A stretch of DNA of 64,000 nt from JABFSM01 sp963762545 (GTDB taxonomy: Bacteria > Gemmatimonadota > Gemmatimonadetes > Gemmatimonadales > GWC2-71-9). Positions 1 to 10,701 of the stretch are shown here, piece after piece. The notes below the pieces were generated by a model. It had not been told where the DNA came from. It did not search any database and saw nothing but the letters and a program-made list of their open reading frames with translations. Within the stretch, counting starts at the first letter, position 1, and the number at the start of each line of letters is the position of its first letter. The translations under genes and the position numbers were made by a program. The stretch is from NCBI GenBank assembly GCA_963762545.1, contig CAVXLC010000001.1, positions 186,001 to 250,000 on the forward strand, given 5' to 3'.

Positions 1-63
1 TAGCCCCGGCTCCGCGCCCGAGCCACCAGCGGCCGCTTCCGGCGACTGTAGTCCGGCGGTAGC

Positions 64-1455
64 TTGGTGAACCCGATGGCCTCCACCGCGCCACCTCCGC
101 AACAGCCCGTGCCCGCCGGTACCCGCGGGGAGGACGGACTGCGCCGTGAGCTGGGATTGTTGGATGCCACGATGATCAACGTCGGGACGATCATCGCCTC
201 GTCGATCTTCATCGTGCCCAGCGCCATCGCGGCCGCGTTCACCGCGTCGTTCCCCACCATCCTGGTCTGGGTGGTGGGCGCGGTGATTTCTCTCTGTGGG
301 GCGCTCTGCATCGCCGAGCTGGGCGCCGCCATGCCTCGGGCCGGCGGGCAATTCATCTACCTGCAGCGGGCCCTGGGGCCGGTCTGGGGCTACCTCTACG
401 GCTGGGGCAGCTCGGTGGTGATCAACCCCGCCTCGATCGCCGCCATCGCGGTGGGATTCGCCACCTACCTCGGCTTCTTCCTGCCGCTCTCGCCGCTGGC
501 GATCAAGCTGGTGGCCATCGGATCGATTCTCCTGCTCACCCTGATCAACTGCTTCGGCCTCAAGGTGGGCGCCGTCACCCAGAACGTCGTCACGCTGATC
601 AAGATCGGCGCGGTCGTCGCCCTGGTCGCGCTCTGCCTGCTGCTGCCGGGCGGCAGTGTGCGGAACTTCCAGCCCCTCTGGCCCACCGAGCCCATGGGCG
701 CGCTGATCGGGCCCTTCGGGGTCGCGATGATCGCGGTGCTGTGGGGCTACGACGGATGGATCGAGATCACCTACGTGGGCAGCGAGATGCGGAACCCGGC
801 CCGCGACATGCCCCGCTCGATTCTGCTGTCGACGGTGCTGGTGAGCGTGCTCTACGTGGGAGTGAGCCTGGCGATTCTCTACGTCCTGGGGCGGGAGAAC
901 GCCGCCAGGTCGCCCCTGGTGGCGGCCGACGCGATGCGGGTGGTGCTGGGCACCGGGGGAGCGGCCTTCATCACCGTGGCGGTGCTGGTCTCGACCCTGG
1001 GCTCCAACCACGGGATCGTGTTCACCGCGGCGCGGATTCCCTGGGCCATGGCCCGGGAAGGCCAGTTCTTTTCGTGGGCCTCGACGCTGAACCCCCGGTA
1101 CGCCACGCCCAATACCTCGCTCGTCGTCCAGGGCGTGTGGTCGTCCCTCCTCGTGCTGCTGGGTACCTACAACGACCTGATCACCTGCATGGTCTTCGTC
1201 TCGTTTCTCTTCTACTCGCTCTCCTGCATTTCGGTGATCGTGCTCCGCCGGCGGGAGCCTGGAATGGCGCGTCCCTACCGGGCGTGGGGCTACCCGGTCA
1301 CGCCGGTGGTGTTCATCCTCTTTTCGGCGTATCTGATCGTGAATTCCATCATCGCCGAGCCCGAGTTCTCTCTCATCGGCGCGGGCCTGCTCGCGGCGGG
1401 GCTGCCGTTCTACTGGTACTTCATGAAACGAAAATCGCCCGGACGCTCCGCCTAG
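64..1455 (+). CDS. APC-family amino acid permease
   Basis: Predicted inner-membrane amino acid transporter of the APC superfamily, about 12 hydrophobic segments over 463 residues, the usual length for the family. The first membrane segment carries the family-type motif GTIIASSIF (about residues 41-49), which in APC transporters forms part of the substrate site. Three in-frame starts lie close together (TTG at 64, GTG at 67, ATG at 76); the ATG is the most conventional, so the first four residues are uncertain. The C-terminus is short and basic. The next gene starts 34 bases downstream in the same direction, so they may be co-transcribed. The substrate cannot be told from the sequence. Confidence 0.9.
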   Translation: MVNPMASTAPPPQQPVPAGTRGEDGLRRELGLLDATMINVGTIIASSIFIVPSAIAAAFTASFPTILVWVVGAVISLCGALCIAELGAAMPRAGGQFIYLQRALGPVWGYLYGWGSSVVINPASIAAIAVGFATYLGFFLPLSPLAIKLVAIGSILLLTLINCFGLKVGAVTQNVVTLIKIGAVVALVALCLLLPGGSVRNFQPLWPTEPMGALIGPFGVAMIAVLWGYDGWIEITYVGSEMRNPARDMPRSILLSTVLVSVLYVGVSLAILYVLGRENAARSPLVAADAMRVVLGTGGAAFITVAVLVSTLGSNHGIVFTAARIPWAMAREGQFFSWASTLNPRYATPNTSLVVQGVWSSLLVLLGTYNDLITCMVFVSFLFYSLSCISVIVLRRREPGMARPYRAWGYPVTPVVFILFSAYLIVNSIIAEPEFSLIGAGLLAAGLPFYWYFMKRKSPGRSA

Positions 1456-1489
1456 CCGCCGGGACACTCGACGACTCCACCGAGGCCTC

Positions 1490-1924
1490 ATGTCCGACAC
1501 CGCCCAGTCCTACGCCAGCCACGCCCGCTATGTCCCCGGGTTTCACTTCTTCGCCCTGCCGGTCCTCCTGATCAACGCGATCGTGTGGATCGTCAACGCC
1601 GTCCGCCACCCCGGGGTGGATACCGCCTGGGGCGCGGTGGTGGCGATCGCCATTTTCTTGGCGGTCTTCTATGCGCGGGGGATGGCCCTGCGGGTGCAGG
1701 ACCGGGTCATCCGCCTCGAGGAAACGCTGCGGCTGACCCGGCTCATGCCGAGCCGGGGCGCCGACATCGCCCGGCTGTCCCGGGACCACCTGGTGGCGCT
1801 GCGGTTCGCCTCCGACGCGGAGGTCCCCGGCCTGGTCGATCGGGTCCTGGCCGGGGAGCTTGCCACCCGCAGGGAGATCAAGGCCGCCGTCCGGTCCTGG
1901 CGGGCCGATCACCTGCGGGCCTGA
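1490..1924 (+). CDS. DUF6526-like small membrane protein
   Basis: 144-residue protein resembling the DUF6526 family: a short polar N-terminus, two hydrophobic helices (about residues 20-37 and 46-63), then a charged, Arg/Leu-rich cytoplasmic tail containing a VQDRVIRLEETLRL-type helix. ATG start. No catalytic motif is visible and the family has no established function. It follows the permease in the same direction and ends one base before the stop of the convergent gene downstream. Confidence 0.75.
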   Translation: MSDTAQSYASHARYVPGFHFFALPVLLINAIVWIVNAVRHPGVDTAWGAVVAIAIFLAVFYARGMALRVQDRVIRLEETLRLTRLMPSRGADIARLSRDHLVALRFASDAEVPGLVDRVLAGELATRREIKAAVRSWRADHLRA

Positions 1925-1925
1925 G

Positions 1926-2756
1926 CTACTTCAGCTTGTCCAGGGCCGCCTTGACGGCCTGACTCTGCGGGAATTTCTGGGCGAGCGCGGTGAGCACCGC
2001 GCGGGCGCTGTCGGTCTGTCCCGTCGCCTGGAGCGCCTGGGCCATCAGCATGCCGCGCCGGGTCGCGAGTCGGGGATCGTCGGGGGCCACCTGCATCTGG
2101 GCCAGGTCGTTCAGCGCGCCCTGCGGGTCCTTCCGGTCCCGGAGCTTGGACTCGATGGCCAGAAAGCGGACCGCCGGATCATCGGGTCGCAGGAGGAGGA
2201 GCTGGTCGGTCAGCCGGGCGGCCTCCTCGGCCCGTCCGGAATCCCGGGCCAATCGGGCCTCGTGATAGAGTCCCGCCACCAGCAGCCGCTTCACGTCCTC
2301 CTGGTCCCCCGAGCGCAGCCCGATGCCGCCGGCGTAGTTGTACACCAGATCGCCGCCGTGATCTCCGGCTTCGTAGATGCAGACGGCGGCGCCGAGGCCC
2401 ACCAGCGCCGACGCGCCGCGGATCACCTTCCCGGCTCCCCGGGTGGCCAGAAGCAGCCCGAAGACTTCCAGGACCCCGACCGCCAGCAGCACGTTCCGGG
2501 TCCGCTTGCCCCACTCCTCGTGTTCCTGAACCGCCTCCCGCGACCCGGGCACCCGCTCCACCGGACCGTGGGCGTCGGTTCCCGACTGTTGGGCGACCAC
2601 CCCCGCCCCGGCGGCCAGAATGAGCAGGGTGGCCGCGGCGGGGTTGAGCCAGGTGCCCTTGCCCAGCAGGGAAATCACCCGGAACAGGACGCCGAGCAGG
2701 CCCAGGGCGACGACGAAATGGACGACTTGAGGATGCAGCGCGGCGATGTTCGGCAT
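1926..2756 (-). CDS. DUF2231-like membrane protein with TPR-like C-terminus
   Basis: About 276 residues from an ATG at 2756. A more upstream reading exists (to 2798) but would add a hydrophilic stretch before the natural membrane domain, so the ATG giving MPNIAALHPQVVHF is preferred. The N-terminal half has four hydrophobic helices beginning with the HPxxVHF pattern seen in DUF2231-type membrane proteins. The C-terminal half is Ala/Leu/Arg-rich and helical, with repeats resembling tetratricopeptide units (ARLARDSGRAEEAARL, QALQATGQTDSARAV). It is probably an inner-membrane protein with a soluble protein-binding tail. Function unknown. Confidence 0.7.
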   Translation of the reverse strand: MPNIAALHPQVVHFVVALGLLGVLFRVISLLGKGTWLNPAAATLLILAAGAGVVAQQSGTDAHGPVERVPGSREAVQEHEEWGKRTRNVLLAVGVLEVFGLLLATRGAGKVIRGASALVGLGAAVCIYEAGDHGGDLVYNYAGGIGLRSGDQEDVKRLLVAGLYHEARLARDSGRAEEAARLTDQLLLLRPDDPAVRFLAIESKLRDRKDPQGALNDLAQMQVAPDDPRLATRRGMLMAQALQATGQTDSARAVLTALAQKFPQSQAVKAALDKLK

Positions 2757-2991
2757 CGATCGAATTCCGTAGAAGTGAGGGAATTTTGCTACTGCCAAGT
2801 TACCTTGCGCCAGGGGGCGCCGTCAGGACCCTGGGCCTTCCCGCCGGGGCCAGCATCTTGACCAAACCCCTCCGAAGGCGTTGATTGGGTGCGGGTTGGG
2901 GCTCCCGATGCCCCTCCGGCATCCCTGAAATAGCGCGTCCAACGCGTGGCAACCGAGCATTTCGCACCCATTCGTCCAAAGGGAGTGACGC

Positions 2992-3585
2992 ATGAGAGTC
3001 CTTCGTCCCATCTTCGCTGCTGGTCTCCTCGGCCTTCTCGCGAGCCCCGTCTTCGCGCAAGACCGGTACGCCACGGTCGATGTGCGTGCCGGGTACACCT
3101 TCGGCAGCGGTGAAGCTAAGGACTCGCTCAAGGGGCAGAGCTCGTTCGGCGGTGGCGCGTACATCGCCCTCGGCGACCGACTCCACCTTGGCCTCTCCGC
3201 CGACTGGGCCCACCACAGCCAGAAGCTGCCGGACGGCACGGTCATCGGTGGTCCCGACGACCTGCAGTGGAGTGTGTTGCACACCTTCCTCAAGGCGAGC
3301 TTCGACCTCGTGCACACCGCCAAGGTGACCTTCGCGGTGAACGCCGGTCCCGGCATCATGGTGTTCTCGCCCAATCAGCAGCTCAAGGACACCCGGGGCG
3401 TGAAAAGCGACATTCACTTCGCGGCGAACGCGGGCGCCACGGTCACCTACTGGTTCGCGGATCGCATCGGCCTCATCGGCAGCGCCCAGGCCGACCTGGC
3501 CCTGAAGAAGACCAAGGGACAGATCTTCACCGACAAGACGGCGATGATGTTCCCGATCACCGGCGGGTTCGCGTTCAAGATCTGA
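2992..3585 (+). CDS. Outer-membrane beta-barrel protein
   Basis: 197-residue protein with a clear Sec signal peptide (residues 1-22, cleavage after VFA before Q) and alternating amphipathic strands rich in Gly, Tyr and Phe, ending in FAFKI, a terminal aromatic/hydrophobic pattern common in small outer-membrane barrels. A ribosome-binding site (aagggagtga) sits just upstream of the ATG. It is monocistronic, with a strong hairpin terminator directly downstream. It is probably an OmpA/OmpW-type small barrel; ligand and role are unknown. Confidence 0.8.
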   Translation: MRVLRPIFAAGLLGLLASPVFAQDRYATVDVRAGYTFGSGEAKDSLKGQSSFGGGAYIALGDRLHLGLSADWAHHSQKLPDGTVIGGPDDLQWSVLHTFLKASFDLVHTAKVTFAVNAGPGIMVFSPNQQLKDTRGVKSDIHFAANAGATVTYWFADRIGLIGSAQADLALKKTKGQIFTDKTAMMFPITGGFAFKI

Positions 3586-3610
3586 GCTGACGGGCCCTTT
3601 CCGATCACTC

Positions 3611-3640
3611 AAGGCCCCGCCGTGACACCGGCGGGGCCTT
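3611..3640. terminator. Bidirectional intrinsic terminator
   Basis: Perfect 12-bp inverted repeat, aaggccccgccg / cggcggggcctt, with a 6-base loop (tgacac). It lies between two convergent genes ending at 3585 (+) and 3648 (-). The A's at the left edge and T's at the right edge give a short U tract in either direction, so it can serve both transcripts. Confidence 0.85.
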
Positions 3641-3647
3641 GCCGCGT

Positions 3648-4595
3648 CTAATACCCGCGGGTCGAGTCCACCGCGAGCGCGGGCCGCCGACCCGCCTCGA
3701 CGGCCTCGAGGCAGGCGAGAAAGCCGTCCCCGGCTCCCGGGATGGTGGTGAGCCCGGAGATGTGCGGAGAGATGGTCACCTCGGCCCGGTCCCACAACGG
3801 CGATTCGGCCGGCAGGGGCTCGGTCTCGAACACGTCGAGCGCGGCGCCGCGGAGCCAACCCCGATCCAGAGCCTCGGGGAGGAGCGCTTCCTGGACCAGC
3901 GCACCCCGGCCCACGTTGATCAGGTAGGCGCCGTCGCAGAGCGGCAGCCGAGCCCGGTCGAGCAGGTGGTAGGTCTCCTCGGTCAGCGGACAGGCCAGCA
4001 CCAGCCATCGAGCCCCTCGCACCGCCTCGGCAAAGTCCGCGATGGCCCGGACCCGCCCGAACGGCGCCCGAGGCCCGCCGGCGCGCGATACCGCCTCGAC
4101 CACGCATCCGGCGCCCAGGAACGCGTTCGCGATGCCCTGGCCCACCGCGCCGGCGCCCACCACCAGCACTCGGGTCGACCGGATCGGCTCGGGGTGCTTC
4201 GGCTTCCACCTTCTGGCCCGCTGCTCGGCTTCGAGATGCCGGAGCCGCTGGGTCACCGCCAGCGCCCGGCTGAGGCAGTACTCCCCGATCTGCGGTCCGA
4301 AGTCTTCCGCCGTCCGGGTGATCAGCGTGTCCGGCGCCAATCCCGTGCGGAACACGAAGGCATCCACGCCCGCGCCGATGCAGTGGATCCAGCGGAGCGC
4401 CCGCCACGGGCCTACCCGCGGCGGGCGGAATCCGACCAGCACGTCGGCCCACTCGACGTCCTGGGCGGTGATCTCCCCCGCGCCCATCGCGCGGATCGAG
4501 AGGTCCGGACGCCGGGCCAGGAGATATTCGCCCAGGCCCTCATGCAGGGTGTGGGAGACCAGGATGTGCTTCGGATGCCAGGGGACGGGATGCAT
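3648..4595 (-). CDS. D-2-hydroxyacid dehydrogenase
   Basis: NAD(P)-dependent oxidoreductase of the D-isomer-specific 2-hydroxyacid dehydrogenase family, 315 residues. The nucleotide-binding glycine loop VGAGAVGQG is at about 146-154. The catalytic triad is intact: Arg in INVGRGALV (about 230), Glu in FETEPLP (about 259) and His in SPHISG (about 278). It would interconvert a 2-oxoacid and a D-2-hydroxyacid in the cytoplasm; the substrate (glyoxylate, hydroxypyruvate or other) cannot be assigned. It is transcribed alone, convergent with the beta-barrel gene, and shares the terminator between them. Confidence 0.88.
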   Translation of the reverse strand: MHPVPWHPKHILVSHTLHEGLGEYLLARRPDLSIRAMGAGEITAQDVEWADVLVGFRPPRVGPWRALRWIHCIGAGVDAFVFRTGLAPDTLITRTAEDFGPQIGEYCLSRALAVTQRLRHLEAEQRARRWKPKHPEPIRSTRVLVVGAGAVGQGIANAFLGAGCVVEAVSRAGGPRAPFGRVRAIADFAEAVRGARWLVLACPLTEETYHLLDRARLPLCDGAYLINVGRGALVQEALLPEALDRGWLRGAALDVFETEPLPAESPLWDRAEVTISPHISGLTTIPGAGDGFLACLEAVEAGRRPALAVDSTRGY

Positions 4596-4659
4596 GGTGG
4601 CTGAAAATACTCGGCGGTCGGCACTACTGGGCCCGAAGCCACCAGGTGCTGCCGCCAGG

Positions 4660-4668
4660 TGCTACTAT
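4660..4668 (+). promoter_or_regulatory. Extended -10 promoter
   Basis: The sequence tgctactat contains TACTAT preceded by TG and one base, the extended -10 form that needs little -35 contact. It lies about 28 bases before the GTG of the next gene. A 9-base direct repeat (ccaggtgct) occurs just upstream, at about 4642 and 4655. Confidence 0.45.
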
Positions 4669-4695
4669 TGGATCGCATCCATCAGGGAGGCGCTC

Positions 4696-4872
4696 GTGTC
4701 GTTCCTGCTGTATATCATCGGATTCGTGATCGTGATTGGCGGAGTGGCCTGGGCCATGGCGACCGCCGGTATCGCGACGCTCTATATCGCCATCACCTGC
4801 GTTATCCTGCTCGGGCTCGGCATCCTGACCGGGGTGAGCAAGACCCGGTCGAAGGACCCGCCCGCGACCTAG
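4696..4872 (+). CDS. Small two-helix membrane protein
   Basis: 58-residue protein from a GTG start preceded by a good ribosome-binding site (gggagg, 4685-4690). Two hydrophobic helices (about residues 3-22 and 26-46) are followed by a short basic tail ending KTRSKDPPAT. An extended -10 promoter lies just upstream, and the stop is 15 bases before the start of the NRAMP-like gene, so the two are probably co-transcribed. It resembles generic small inner-membrane proteins and no function can be assigned. Confidence 0.65.
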   Translation: MSFLLYIIGFVIVIGGVAWAMATAGIATLYIAITCVILLGLGILTGVSKTRSKDPPAT

Positions 4873-4887
4873 GAACCGCCCCGGAGG

Positions 4888-6105
4888 TTGGAGATCAACC
4901 CGAGCGAACCCCGTGAGATTCCCGGCCGGCTCCGCCTCCTTCTGGGGGCGGCGTTTCTCATGGCCACCTCGGCCATCGGGCCGGGATTCCTCACCCAATC
5001 CGTCGTGTTCACGGCAAGCCTGGGCGCGAGCTTCGGGTTTGCCGTTCTGTTGTCCGTCCTGTTCGATCTCGGCGCCCAGCTCACCATCTGGCGGGTGATC
5101 GTCGCCGCACGGCTTCCGGCCCAGGTCCTGGCGGACCGGGTCCTGCCGGGCCTGGGCGGCCTCCTCACGATTCTGGTCGCCACCGGCGGCCTGGCCTTCA
5201 ACATCGGCAACGTGGCCGGCGCGGGCCTTGGCCTCAATGCGATGGTCGGGATGCCCACCGGAGCGGGGGCCGCGCTGTCCGCCGCCATTGCCATCGGGCT
5301 CTTCCTCTCCCGGGAAGCCGGCCGGGCCATGGACCGGTTTGCCCAGTTGCTGGGGGCACTGATGGTGCTGGTCACGCTGTACGTCGCCATCGCCGCGCAT
5401 CCGCCGGTCGGCGAGGCGCTGCTTCGCACGGTGGCGCCGCTCCGCTTCGACGCGCTGGCCGTGGTGACCATCATCGGTGGAACGGTGGGAGGGTACATCA
5501 CCTTCGCCGGGGCGCACCGCCTGCTCGACGCCGGCCTCTCGGGCCCGGACGCGGTCGGCCCGGCCACCCGGTCCGCCGTGGCCGGCATCGGGGTGGCCAC
5601 GACGATGCGCGTGCTGCTGTATCTGGGCGCGCTGGGGGTGGTGAGCCAGGGACTGACCCTCGACCCGGCCAACCCGGCCGCCTCCGTGTTCCAGCACGCG
5701 GCGGGAGAGCTGGGCTACCGGTTCTTCGGGGTCGTGATGTGGGCCGCGGCAATCACCTCGGTGGTTGGATCGGCCTACACCTCCGTGACCTTCCTTCGGA
5801 CCCTCCGACCCTCATGGAACACCCTGACGTCGCCGCTGATCATCGGGTTCATCGTGGTGTCGACCGCGGTATTCCTGCTGGTGGGGCGTCCGATCTCCAT
5901 ACTCATCGCGGTCGGCGCGCTCAATGCGGTGGTGCTGCCCGTCGGTCTCGGTGCGATGCTGATCGCGGCGCGTCGGGCCGAGCTCATGAACGGCTACCGG
6001 CACCCGCTCGGCCTCACCGTCGCGGGAAGCGCGGCGGCGCTCATCATGGCCGTGCTTGGCTGCTACACGCTGGTGACCCAGCTGCCGCAGCTCTTTCGAA
6101 GCTAG
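4888..6105 (+). CDS. NRAMP-family divalent metal transporter-like protein
   Basis: 405-residue polytopic membrane protein (about 11 helices) of the NRAMP fold, close to the YcsG-like branch. The first helix carries AIGPGFLTQ in place of the DPGN metal-binding motif of true Mn/Fe transporters, and the TM6 position reads FAGAHR rather than MPH. The canonical metal ligands are therefore absent and the substrate is open. The best in-frame start is the TTG at 4888, with ccggagg almost touching it. The only early ATG (about residue 25) would cut into the first helix. No ycsF/pxpA-type gene is nearby. Confidence 0.75.
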   Translation: MEINPSEPREIPGRLRLLLGAAFLMATSAIGPGFLTQSVVFTASLGASFGFAVLLSVLFDLGAQLTIWRVIVAARLPAQVLADRVLPGLGGLLTILVATGGLAFNIGNVAGAGLGLNAMVGMPTGAGAALSAAIAIGLFLSREAGRAMDRFAQLLGALMVLVTLYVAIAAHPPVGEALLRTVAPLRFDALAVVTIIGGTVGGYITFAGAHRLLDAGLSGPDAVGPATRSAVAGIGVATTMRVLLYLGALGVVSQGLTLDPANPAASVFQHAAGELGYRFFGVVMWAAAITSVVGSAYTSVTFLRTLRPSWNTLTSPLIIGFIVVSTAVFLLVGRPISILIAVGALNAVVLPVGLGAMLIAARRAELMNGYRHPLGLTVAGSAAALIMAVLGCYTLVTQLPQLFRS

Positions 6106-6134
6106 CCTCCTGGCCTCCTGACCTCCTAGCCTCC
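6103..6134. repeat. 8-bp tandem repeat (TRRCCTCC)x4
   Basis: Four head-to-tail octamers: tagcctcc, tggcctcc, tgacctcc, tagcctcc. The array bridges two convergent genes and supplies the stop codons of both (tag of the plus gene at 6103-6105, cta of the minus gene at 6126-6128). The period matches other octamer arrays in this window. Confidence 0.8.
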
Positions 6135-6785
6135 CGCCGTCCGGTGCCCGTCGATCCAGGATGCCAGCGGCACCAGCACCACGAACAGCAACCCGACGAG
6201 GGACACCAGCCGCTCCGCGCCGACCGGGGGGGGAGGCCCCGCGATGCTCGCCACGTAGAGCGCGGCCAGCAGCGCGAGGTAGATCCAGAGACCCAGGCCG
6301 CCGATGGCTCCCTTGGCGCGGGTGACGGACAGGTAGAGGGCCACGCCCCCGGTGAGCATGAGTGATTCGACGACCACGGTTCCCGCGACGGAGTGCCAGA
6401 GTCCCAGGCCGAGGCGGGGGCCGTAGCCGGGCCAGAGGGGAAGGTCGGGGAGATGGGTGATCCAGTCGAGCACCCAGTGGCTGACCACCGCTGCGGCCAG
6501 CAGGGCGGCGGTGCGGGTGCTGCCGCCGCGGAGCTTCCAGAGCGCGCCCAGCACGAGGCCCCACACCCCCGACATCACCAGACTGTGTGACCATGGATAG
6601 TTGGTGAATTCGAGCCGGGTGAACGGCCCTCCGTCGGGAAGAATCCGGTACTGCTCGATGCCGAGCAGACAGAACACCGGCCAGAGTACGTCGAGGAACA
6701 GCGGCGCCAGTAGCAGCACGCCGAGCGGGGCTTCTCTGGCCCAGCGCTTGGCGGCAAATCCGACCGCGAAGTGTCCGATGAACAT
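6126..6785 (-). CDS. Membrane-bound hydrolase-like protein (DUF457/YdjM type)
   Basis: 219-residue integral membrane protein from ATG 6785 (MFIGHFAVGFAAKRW), the typical start of this family. Further upstream the frame runs into the octamer repeat and is not credible. Conserved polar residues sit in membrane-associated segments: an early His in FIGHF, LFLDVLWP, SHSL, and SHWVLDWITH with two His and an Asp. These resemble the putative metal site of the DUF457 inner-membrane hydrolase family. It is divergent from the large Asp-box gene and convergent with the NRAMP-like gene. The physiological substrate is unknown. Confidence 0.75.
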   Translation of the reverse strand: MFIGHFAVGFAAKRWAREAPLGVLLLAPLFLDVLWPVFCLLGIEQYRILPDGGPFTRLEFTNYPWSHSLVMSGVWGLVLGALWKLRGGSTRTAALLAAAVVSHWVLDWITHLPDLPLWPGYGPRLGLGLWHSVAGTVVVESLMLTGGVALYLSVTRAKGAIGGLGLWIYLALLAALYVASIAGPPPPVGAERLVSLVGLLFVVLVPLASWIDGHRTAGG

Positions 6786-6880
6786 GCGGCAAAATTGGCA
6801 TTGGGCCCGGGCCGCGGCAAGCCGGGTCGTCCCGCTCTGGACGCACCGGCGCGCGATCCAGTAGGTTCCGGGCTCCGGCT

Positions 6881-6928
6881 TGCGTCCTTGCGTCCTTGCG
6901 TCCTTGCGTCCTTGCGTCCTTGCGTCCC
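6881..6928. repeat. 8-bp tandem repeat (TGCGTCCT)x6
   Basis: Five exact copies of tgcgtcct followed by tgcgtccc, between two divergent genes (minus start at 6785, plus start at 6943), directly in front of the plus gene's ribosome-binding site. Confidence 0.95.
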
Positions 6929-6942
6929 TCCATGAGGTCCTG

Positions 6943-10059
<3,117 letters not shown>

Positions 10060-10080
10060 GGGCATGATCCAGGCGCGCGG

Positions 10081-10179
10081 GTGGCGGGAGCGATCGGGGG
10101 CGGACTCGCGGCGCTGTGGCTCTTTGCCAGCAGCCTCAGGCGCTTCCGCCGCGAAGAGATCCTGACGAAGTGGCGCTAG
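10081..10179 (+). CDS. Possible 32-residue membrane peptide
   Basis: GTG-started frame encoding one hydrophobic helix (VAGAIGGGLAALWLF) followed by a basic, amphipathic tail ending EEILTKWR. It lies 21 bases after the Asp-box gene and in the same frame, so it could also be read-through sequence from that gene's TGA. Its TAG overlaps the stop of the convergent gene as CTAG, a pattern repeated at several certain gene ends in this window, which slightly favours a real gene. No obvious ribosome-binding site. Confidence 0.3.
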   Translation: MAGAIGGGLAALWLFASSLRRFRREEILTKWR

Positions 10180-10640
10180 CGCCGCGCGTAGACGGTGGTC
10201 TTTCCCGCGGCGTCGAAGGTCACCACATCGTAGGCCTGCTTGGTGCCGCCCTCCATGCCCGGCGAGCCCACCGGCATTCCCGGCACGGCCAGTCCCAGCA
10301 CCTTGGGCTTATCCTTGAGGAGCCGGTTGATCAGGTCGGCGGGGACATGGCCCTCGATGACGTAGCCGCCAACCAGCGCGGTGTGGCACGAGGCCAGCGC
10401 CGAGGGGACCCTGTACCGCTGCTTGACCGACTGGACATCGGCGGTGTCCCGCACCGAGATGTCGAATCCGGCCGACCGCATCAGCGTGACCCAGCTGGTG
10501 CAGCAACCGCAGTTCGGGTCCTTGTAGACCACCATGGAGGTGCCGGACCGGGCGCCCAGCAGGGCGGGGACGGCGGCTGCCGCGGCGGCCGCGGCGACGC
10601 CGCGAGTCAGGAATTCACGTCGGGAGAATGATCGGGACAT
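10176..10640 (-). CDS. Tat-exported DUF411 metal-binding protein
   Basis: 154 residues from ATG 10640. The N-terminus has a twin-arginine signal (SFSRREFLTRG followed by an Ala-rich core). The mature part matches the DUF411 family: a thioredoxin-like start with DPNCGCC near residue 44, then a later CHT and a GMPxGSPGME loop. DUF411 proteins are often found with copper or other metal resistance genes and probably bind metal in the periplasm through the Cys cluster. No copper gene is adjacent here. Confidence 0.85.
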   Translation of the reverse strand: MSRSFSRREFLTRGVAAAAAAAAVPALLGARSGTSMVVYKDPNCGCCTSWVTLMRSAGFDISVRDTADVQSVKQRYRVPSALASCHTALVGGYVIEGHVPADLINRLLKDKPKVLGLAVPGMPVGSPGMEGGTKQAYDVVTFDAAGKTTVYARR

Positions 10641-10701
10641 CGGTGCCTTGCCGGGTGAGGGGCCACCGGAAAGATAACGGCAAGGCCCCGGTTGGTTGCC
10701 G

